From: Campylobacter_A concisus_Y
Lineage (GTDB): Bacteria > Campylobacterota > Campylobacteria > Campylobacterales > Campylobacteraceae
Assembly (NCBI RefSeq): GCF_902460415.1
Contig: NZ_CABPTY010000001.1
Coordinates: 366,655-430,654, forward strand
Length of the DNA: 64,000 bases
Direction of reading: 5' to 3'
Under the pieces are notes generated by a model. It saw only the letters and a list, made by a program, of their open reading frames with translations. It had not been told where the DNA came from and did not search any database. A program made the translations under genes and the position numbers. Shown one piece after another: positions 58,770 through 64,000 of this stretch (position 1 is its first letter; the number at the start of each line of letters is the position of its first letter).

Positions 58770-59873
58770 TTGGACTGCAATTATCTAAAAGAGTGTGGCT
58801 CTTGCACTCTTTTTACCCCTTATGATGAGCAAATTTTATTTAAAACCGATCTTGTAAAACAAAATTTTTCAGAGTTTTATGATGGCAAATTTGATGTGTT
58901 TAGCTCCAATCCAAAACACTACCGCACGAGAGCTGAGTTTGGTATCTGGCACGAAGGTAGCAAGCTTAGCTATACCATGCATGCAAGTGAGAAGGGCAAG
59001 AGAATTTTTATAGATGAGTGCCCTAAGGTTTGCGAGCAAATTTCTACTCTCATGCCAAGGTTACTTGAAAATTTACAAAGTGATGAAAATTTACGCACAA
59101 AGCTTTTTGGAGTGGAATTTATCTCTTGTAAAAGCGGTACTTTAGTCACGTTGCTTTATCACAAAAAGCTTGATAGTGAGTTTGAAGCAGAGATTAAAAA
59201 TTTAGCCAATAAGCTTAATATTACCATACTTGCTAGATCTCGCGGACAAAAGCTGCTAAGTGGCGAGCTAAATTTGATAGATGAGCTAAATATTGGAGGT
59301 CAAATTTATAAATTTAGCCTATCTGAAAATGCCTTTATCCAGCCAAATAGAGCCGTAAATGAAAAGATGATAGCTTGGGCAAAAGAGTGTGTGCAAGGCG
59401 GTGCTGACCTTCTTGAGCTCTACTGCGGACATGGAAATTTTACTATTCCGCTTTCGTTTAAATTTAACAATGTACTTGCCACTGAAATTTCAAAGAGCTC
59501 GATCGCAAATGCCCTTAAAAACTGCGAACTAAACAAAGCTAAAAATATCAAATTTTTACGAATGGATGCTGATGAGCTTATGAGCGCATTTGCTGGCGTT
59601 AGGGAATTTAATAGACTAAAGGATATAAATTTAAGCGATTTTAACTTCTCTCACGTCCTTGTCGATCCACCCCGTGCAGGACTAAGCGAAAGTGTCGTAA
59701 ATTTCATCAAAAATTTTAAGAATATCATCTATATCTCGTGCAATCCAGAGACTCTAAAAGAAAATTTAAAAGAGCTTTGTAAAAGCCATAAAGTGATAAA
59801 ATTTGCCATTTTTGATCAGTTTGCAAACACTCATCATATTGAATGTGGCGTGCTACTAAGGGCAAAAGAATAA
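58770..59873 (+). CDS. trmA: tRNA (uracil-5-)-methyltransferase TrmA
   Basis: The 367-residue SAM-dependent enzyme makes 5-methyluridine at position 54 of tRNA. The N-terminal CNYLKECGSC holds cysteines common in this family, LELYCGHGNFTIPL binds SAM, and the catalytic Cys is in YISCNPETL, with VDPPRAGL before it. The ending (HHIECGVLL) contains the catalytic Glu. The start is TTG after the antiporter stop with a 2-nt gap. Confidence 0.93.
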   Translation: MDCNYLKECGSCTLFTPYDEQILFKTDLVKQNFSEFYDGKFDVFSSNPKHYRTRAEFGIWHEGSKLSYTMHASEKGKRIFIDECPKVCEQISTLMPRLLENLQSDENLRTKLFGVEFISCKSGTLVTLLYHKKLDSEFEAEIKNLANKLNITILARSRGQKLLSGELNLIDELNIGGQIYKFSLSENAFIQPNRAVNEKMIAWAKECVQGGADLLELYCGHGNFTIPLSFKFNNVLATEISKSSIANALKNCELNKAKNIKFLRMDADELMSAFAGVREFNRLKDINLSDFNFSHVLVDPPRAGLSESVVNFIKNFKNIIYISCNPETLKENLKELCKSHKVIKFAIFDQFANTHHIECGVLLRAKE

Positions 59874-59896
59874 TTTAAAAAAGGAAAAATAAAAAA

Positions 59897-61108
59897 ATGG
59901 TTTCACTAAATAAAATCATCCAAGCAAAGATCACGATCGGTCATTTTGTAAATAAAACTCCATTTGCTCTGAGTGCAAAACTTAGTAAAAATTTGGGAGC
60001 AAGCATCTATCTAAAAGAGGAAAATTTACAACGAACCGGCGCATATAAGATAAGAGGTGCATATAATAAAATAGCTAGCCTAAGTGATGAGGAGAGAAAA
60101 CGTGGCGTTGTCGCTGCAAGTGCTGGCAATCACGCTCAAGGCGTAGCGATAAGTGCAAAAGAATTTGGCGTACACGCTTGTATCATCATGCCAGAATCAA
60201 CCCCGCTTCTAAAGGTTGCTGGTACGAAAGACCTTGGTGCAGAGGTTATTTTAAAAGGTGATAATTTTGACGAAGCGTACGCTTTTGCGATTAATTACGC
60301 TAAAGATAAGGGTATGACCTTTGTTCATCCATTTAACGACGAGTACGTCATGGCGGGGCAGGGCACTGTTGGGCTTGAGATGCTTGATGAGATAAGCGAT
60401 CTTGATATAGTCATCGTCCCAGTTGGCGGCGGTGGGCTAGCTAGCGGTGTGGCAAGCTGCATAAAGCAGGTCAATCCAAAGACAAAAGTAATCTGTGTCG
60501 GTGCAAAAGGCGCTCCAGCGATGTTTAATAGCTATGGTGCTAAAAAGAGCATAAACTCAAAATCAGTCCGCACCATAGCAGATGGCATCGCTGTGCGTGA
60601 TGCGAGCGAGATCACGCTGGCAAATATTATTGAGTGTGTTGATGAGTTTGTGCAGGTCGATGATGAGGAGATCGCGACTGCGATTTTGTTTTTACTAGAG
60701 ACGCAAAAGATCGTTGTAGAAGGAGCTGGCGCAGCTGGCGTGGCAGCACTTATGCATGATAAAATCAAATTTAAAAAAGGCGCAAAGATAGGCGTGGTGC
60801 TAAGTGGTGGAAATATCGATGTTCAGGTACTTTCTATCATCATCGAAAAGGGTCTTATCAAGTCTCACCGCAAGATGACCTTGCAAATCACACTTGTGGA
60901 TAAGCCAGGAGCGCTCATGAGCCTAACAGATAGCTTAAAATCAGCAAATGCAAACATTGTAAAAATCGACTACGATCGCTTCTCAACAAGGCTTGATTAT
61001 GGTGATGCAAGTATTACGATTACACTTGAGACAAAGGGTCTTGAGCATCAAGAAAAGATCAAAGAAGTGCTCGAAAAAAGTGGCTTTTCATTTTCTCAAT
61101 TGTTTTAA
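59897..61108 (+). CDS. ilvA: Threonine ammonia-lyase (IlvA/TdcB type with ACT domain)
   Basis: The 403-residue PLP enzyme makes 2-oxobutanoate from threonine for isoleucine synthesis. The PLP lysine is in KEENLQRTGAYKIRGA, and VPVGGGGLASG binds the cofactor phosphate. Residues 330-403 form an ACT domain (MTLQITLVDKPGALMSLTDSL...), which provides feedback control. It follows trmA after 23 nt with GGA as ribosome site. Confidence 0.95.
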   Translation: MVSLNKIIQAKITIGHFVNKTPFALSAKLSKNLGASIYLKEENLQRTGAYKIRGAYNKIASLSDEERKRGVVAASAGNHAQGVAISAKEFGVHACIIMPESTPLLKVAGTKDLGAEVILKGDNFDEAYAFAINYAKDKGMTFVHPFNDEYVMAGQGTVGLEMLDEISDLDIVIVPVGGGGLASGVASCIKQVNPKTKVICVGAKGAPAMFNSYGAKKSINSKSVRTIADGIAVRDASEITLANIIECVDEFVQVDDEEIATAILFLLETQKIVVEGAGAAGVAALMHDKIKFKKGAKIGVVLSGGNIDVQVLSIIIEKGLIKSHRKMTLQITLVDKPGALMSLTDSLKSANANIVKIDYDRFSTRLDYGDASITITLETKGLEHQEKIKEVLEKSGFSFSQLF

Positions 61109-61182
61109 AAATTTTTGCTATTTTGTGGATTTCAAGATAGCAAAAAACAAGCTAAAATTCCTTTTGCTTTACAAATTTAAGC

Positions 61183-61188
61183 TAAAAT
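61183..61188 (+). promoter_or_regulatory. Promoter -10 for the DUF4230 gene
   Basis: TAAAAT at 61183-61188 in GCTAAAATAGC lies 23 nt before the ATG at 61211. A second GCTAAAATT occurs at 61151-61159. Confidence 0.4.
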
Positions 61189-61210
61189 AGCAAGCTTTAA
61201 AGGAGAAAAA

Positions 61211-61906
61211 ATGAGCGAATATGCAAATTTGATATTAGCTATCTTATTAGCTGTTTTGGCATTTGCATTTTATAGGTCAAATAAGGCGTTAAAAAAAGCA
61301 AAAGATGATAGTGAAAATCTCTCAGTCAGCACTGAAATTTCGCAGCTTAAAAGTATCGGCGAGCTTTCAGTTTTTCAAGTATATAGCAAAGAGATCGTCA
61401 CAAAAACTGACCATGCGTTTGGAAATTTTGGCAAAGAGTATCTAAGATGGCTAATAAGTGAGAAGAAACTTTCGATGATATTTGAGTTTGAGATAAATTT
61501 TATCTACGATCTAACCAGTCCAAAACTCGAGATTATGCAGATCGCAAACTCTAGCTACAAGATCAAGATGCCTCCTTGCAATTATAAATTCTCAATCGCT
61601 GACATGAAATTTTACGATGAGAAAAACGGTAAATTTATACCATTTTTACTGCCTGACTCTCTAAATGGCTTTTTTGGTAGTACTTTTACAGAAGAAGACA
61701 AAAATAGACTAATCGAAGAGGCTAGAAACGAAGTCAAAAAGATGAGCGTTCGCCTTATCTCACAGCTTCAAAGTAAAATTCATAAATCAGCTCGCGATAC
61801 GCTTGAAGCGATAGCTAAAAGCTTTGGGGCAAACAAAGTTGAGTTTATTTTTGACGATAATGATGAGCAGATCAGCTCACAACTAAATTTAGAAAATATT
61901 GCATAA
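61211..61906 (+). CDS. Membrane-anchored DUF4230-type protein
   Basis: The 231-residue protein has one N-terminal membrane segment (about residues 5-22) and a soluble part with ELSVFQVYSKEIVTKTDHA, SMIFEFEINFIYDL and a long helix with EEARNEVKKMSVRLISQLQSKIHKSA. This is how I remember DUF4230 proteins. The function is unknown. It stands between ilvA and the Dyp peroxidase gene, 20 nt before the latter, and shares its direction, so the two may be cotranscribed. Confidence 0.75.
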   Translation: MSEYANLILAILLAVLAFAFYRSNKALKKAKDDSENLSVSTEISQLKSIGELSVFQVYSKEIVTKTDHAFGNFGKEYLRWLISEKKLSMIFEFEINFIYDLTSPKLEIMQIANSSYKIKMPPCNYKFSIADMKFYDEKNGKFIPFLLPDSLNGFFGSTFTEEDKNRLIEEARNEVKKMSVRLISQLQSKIHKSARDTLEAIAKSFGANKVEFIFDDNDEQISSQLNLENIA

Positions 61907-61926
61907 AATTTTAAAAAGGAGAAAAA

Positions 61927-62850
61927 ATGAGTGTAAATTCACAAGAAGTCACGCAGACACCAGGCAACAACACAGTCTTTCAAACATGGGTTTTAACAGC
62001 TGATAAAAAGGCTTGTAAAGAGGGGTTTGCCGAGCTTTGCGCCTTGGTTGTAAATTTAAATAAAACTGCCAAGATTAGATTTGGTGCTGGGGAAAATGTA
62101 AACTGCGTCCTTGGCGTGGGTCATGATGCTTGGAAAAAGCTTGAAATTTCAAAAGAATTGCCAAAAGAGCTTGTAAATTTTAAAGCTATAAAAGGCGATA
62201 AGCACGAGGCTGTTAGTACAAAGGGCGATATTCATATCCACATCCGCGCTTTAAATGCACCTGATTGCTTCGATATGGCTCAAGCAATAAAGGCTGTGCT
62301 TTTTAAATTTGCAGAGCTTACAGACGAGACGCAAGGCTTTAAGTATCATGATGGCAGGGCGATAATTGGCTTTGTTGATGGTACTGAAAACCCTGAGGGT
62401 GAGGATAGAGATTTCTTTGCTAAAGTTGGCGATGAGGACGCTAAATTTAAAGGCGGTAGCTACGTTTTTGTACAAAAATATTTCCACAATATGAAAGAGT
62501 GGAACGCTACAAGCGTAAGCGAGCAAGAAAAGGTAATAGGTCGCTCAAAAGAGCTTGACATCGAGATGAGCGAGGATGTAAAACCTACAAATTCACACTC
62601 AGCTGCTGCAAACGTAGGAGATGATAAAAAGGTCGTACGTGGCAATATGCCATTTACTGAAGGCAGCAAAACTGGCACTTATTTCATCGCTTATGCGAGT
62701 ACATTTTCAACGGTTGAACTTATGCTTAAAAAGATGTTTATCGGCGAGCCAAAGGGCAACTCAGATAGGCTGCTTGACTTTAGTACGCCAGTAACTGGTG
62801 CCTTATATTTTGTGCCAACAGTTGATATGCTAAGCGATTATGAGGGCTAA
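61927..62850 (+). CDS. Dye-decolourising (Dyp-type) heme peroxidase
   Basis: The 307-residue protein has the Dyp signatures: GFVDGTENP (with the catalytic Asp, near residue 145), GSYVFVQKYFHNMKEWN and the heme-side TNSHSAAANV with VVRGNMPF downstream carrying Arg. There is no signal peptide or Tat motif, so it should be cytoplasmic, unlike EfeB; it is closer to YfeX. Relatives use hydrogen peroxide to oxidise dyes or porphyrinogens. Physiological substrate unknown. Confidence 0.92.
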   Translation: MSVNSQEVTQTPGNNTVFQTWVLTADKKACKEGFAELCALVVNLNKTAKIRFGAGENVNCVLGVGHDAWKKLEISKELPKELVNFKAIKGDKHEAVSTKGDIHIHIRALNAPDCFDMAQAIKAVLFKFAELTDETQGFKYHDGRAIIGFVDGTENPEGEDRDFFAKVGDEDAKFKGGSYVFVQKYFHNMKEWNATSVSEQEKVIGRSKELDIEMSEDVKPTNSHSAAANVGDDKKVVRGNMPFTEGSKTGTYFIAYASTFSTVELMLKKMFIGEPKGNSDRLLDFSTPVTGALYFVPTVDMLSDYEG

Positions 62851-62895
62851 AATTAAATGGGTGAGGCGACTTGCCCTTTTAAATTTTAAATAAAA

Positions 62896-63318
62896 ATGCC
62901 AGAGTGGTTTATTTACGCAGCTCTTTCAGCTGTTTTTGCTGCACTTACAGCGATCTTTGCAAAGCTTGGTGTAAAGGACATCGACAGCGATTTTGCAACA
63001 TTTATAAGAACGATCGTTGTCGTTTTTATGCTCGTTTTGCTTCTAAGCGTGGCTAAAAAATGGCAGCCAGTAAGCTCTCTAAGTCCAAAAAACTGGCTCT
63101 TTCTCATACTTAGTGGCATAGCTACTGGGCTATCTTGGCTCATGTATTTTAAAGCTATGCAGGCAGGCAATGTTTATCAAGTGGCTTTGGTTGATAAATT
63201 TAGCGTTGTGCTTGCTATTATTTTGGCTGTCATCTTTCTTGGCGAGAGGCTAAATTTAAAAGAAATTTTAGCCATCTGTCTTATCGTGTCTGGCGTATTT
63301 TTACTTATTTTTAAATAA
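62896..63318 (+). CDS. EamA-family membrane protein (single-domain)
   Basis: The 140-residue protein covers one EamA domain with five membrane segments and the family end motif LAVIFLGERLNLKEILAICLIVSGVFLLIF. Full drug/metabolite transporters have two domains, so this one would work as a dimer. The substrate is unknown. It follows the peroxidase gene by 45 nt. Confidence 0.87.
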   Translation: MPEWFIYAALSAVFAALTAIFAKLGVKDIDSDFATFIRTIVVVFMLVLLLSVAKKWQPVSSLSPKNWLFLILSGIATGLSWLMYFKAMQAGNVYQVALVDKFSVVLAIILAVIFLGERLNLKEILAICLIVSGVFLLIFK

Positions 63319-63416
63319 AATTTTCTGCATTATTCTTAAATTATATTTTTAATTTTAATTTGTAATTAATTAAAAAGCTCCTAAAATTTGAACAATTTCA
63401 TTTTGAAGGGAGAAAT

Positions 63417-63992
63417 ATGAAAGAAATCATTCTATCAACCATCGTGGCTTGTGCGGCATTTGGTGCTAGTGTAAACTACACAGATGTTGTAAAAGATGTT
63501 TACGGTGATGCTAGCTCAACAAAAAGTATAGGCAGACTGCTACCAACCAACGCAGTTGAAATTTTACAAACAAGCGGTGACAGAGCTCAGATCAAAGTAA
63601 AAGGCTATCAAAACCCAGCCGTTAGCAACGTAGTTTATTTTGCTGATGGCGCGAGGATCATCTCAGTAGCATTTGCAAAAACTGCACCTTTTGATATTAA
63701 AGTCACAAAAGAGGGCAAAAATGGCAAATGGAACGAGGTAGAAACAACAGTTTTTGTTCAAAAAGATGGTTTTAGCACTGACGTAAACGCGATGTTTGCA
63801 AAAGCTGACAAGATGTATAAGGAGAGTTGTGGTGTTTGCCATGCGTTGCCTCAAACCACACATTTCAACGCTAACCAATGGCCGTCACTTCTAAAATCAA
63901 TGATCGGCAGAACCGCAATAGAGAAAAAAGACGAGTGGTTGGTTGTTGAATACCTTCAAAAACACTCATCTGACGTAAACCTAGGTAAATAA
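63417..63992 (+). CDS. Periplasmic monoheme c-type cytochrome (TMAO/S-oxide reductase partner type)
   Basis: The 191-residue protein has a short signal peptide (about residues 1-17, ending AFGA) and one heme site CGVCHAL near residue 139. The N-terminal domain resembles a small SH3-like fold (VEILQTSGDRAQIKVKG), and the C-terminal sequence HFNANQWPSLLKSMIGR fits the cytochrome encoded beside a TorA/BisC-type molybdoenzyme in C. jejuni, as I recall. The window ends 8 nt after its stop, so the partner gene would lie just outside. The gene stands alone after a 98-nt gap with AAGGGAG as ribosome site. Confidence 0.82.
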   Translation: MKEIILSTIVACAAFGASVNYTDVVKDVYGDASSTKSIGRLLPTNAVEILQTSGDRAQIKVKGYQNPAVSNVVYFADGARIISVAFAKTAPFDIKVTKEGKNGKWNEVETTVFVQKDGFSTDVNAMFAKADKMYKESCGVCHALPQTTHFNANQWPSLLKSMIGRTAIEKKDEWLVVEYLQKHSSDVNLGK

Positions 63993-64000
63993 GCAAAACT

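Noticed and set aside
61140..61200. Leader attenuator or riboswitch after ilvA
   Set aside because: Repeated GCTAAAAT segments are explained as -10 elements; no stable fold or leader peptide was seen.
1..64000. CRISPR arrays, insertion sequences, prophage genes, rRNA or tRNA genes
   Set aside because: I saw no regularly spaced direct repeats, transposase or integrase motifs, cloverleaf-like GGTTCRANNCC segments or rRNA sequence in the intergenic gaps.
1..64000. Phase-variable homopolymer G/C tracts
   Set aside because: No run of eight or more G or C was noticed in or before any gene; A and T runs are too common to be informative.

Overview
The window is about 64 kb of low-GC bacterial chromosome with tightly packed genes, frequent ATGA-type overlaps, TGn-TAAAAT extended -10 promoters and few long gaps. 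The gene set (futalosine-pathway MqnC, FlhX, CheB without a receiver domain, BamD-Lon-FliW, a short RecG, a GluRS of the kind paired with a second GluRS) points to the Campylobacterota. The gene orders mobB-lipoprotein-slt-yggT-gltX, metallophosphatase-psd, rpiB-apt-dedA-pepA-ychF, hemL-folD-lepB and mqnC-M16-recG match, from memory, Campylobacter jejuni. The octaheme HAO-like cytochrome, a quinol NO reductase and a pseudopilin/large-adhesin cluster suggest a non-jejuni species such as C. concisus or C. curvus. That species call is inference.

Layout. 1-3.9 kb: the mobB edge, a lipoprotein, and the minus-strand unit gltX-yggT-slt. 4.0-7.2 kb: mscL, a Crp/Fnr-type regulator, and a two-gene respiratory unit made of a tetraheme NapC/NrfH-type quinol dehydrogenase and an octaheme cytochrome c of the hydroxylamine-oxidoreductase family. 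7.4-9.35 kb: a metallophosphatase and psd. 9.4-9.8 kb: a probable decayed gene. 9.8-14.3 kb: rpiB to ychF on the minus strand. 14.4-18.2 kb: a DUF4139 protein, then folD-lepB-M50 protease on the minus strand. 18.3-25.6 kb: one long plus-strand run of cytochrome c, hemL, membrane proteins, an MFS carrier, a FliK-like protein with FlhX, and cheB-cheR. 25.7-30.2 kb: an MFS carrier, two NlpE-like lipoproteins, a stomatin/NfeD pair and a Cys/His/Met-rich lipoprotein. 30.3-34.4 kb: mqnC, a zinc-site-less M16 protein and recG. 34.5-37.6 kb: an excalibur protein and a siderophore/metal-type ABC importer. 37.8-40.7 kb: qNor and a DUF1523 protein. 40.7-41.1 kb: gene remnants. 41.1-48.5 kb: hpf, three prepilin-like proteins, a 1402-residue MshQ-like surface protein and fliW. 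48.6-51.7 kb: bamD and lon. 51.9-64 kb: ogt, acnB, an ankyrin protein, an SDR, an NhaC-type antiporter, trmA, ilvA, a DUF4230 protein, a Dyp peroxidase, an EamA protein and a monoheme cytochrome.

The most interesting thread is reactive-nitrogen respiration. The regulator next to the octaheme cytochrome has an FNR-type E-x-x-S-R recognition helix but no Fe-S cysteines. Matching TTGA-N6-TCA(T/C) sites lie upstream of both the octaheme-cytochrome operon and the distant NO reductase gene, and the latter sits at ideal class II spacing. This predicts one small regulon that takes nitrite, NO or hydroxylamine to ammonium or N2O. The second thread is the pseudopilin/giant-adhesin operon with no pilus motor genes in view. 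All function calls come from reading sequence; no searches were run.
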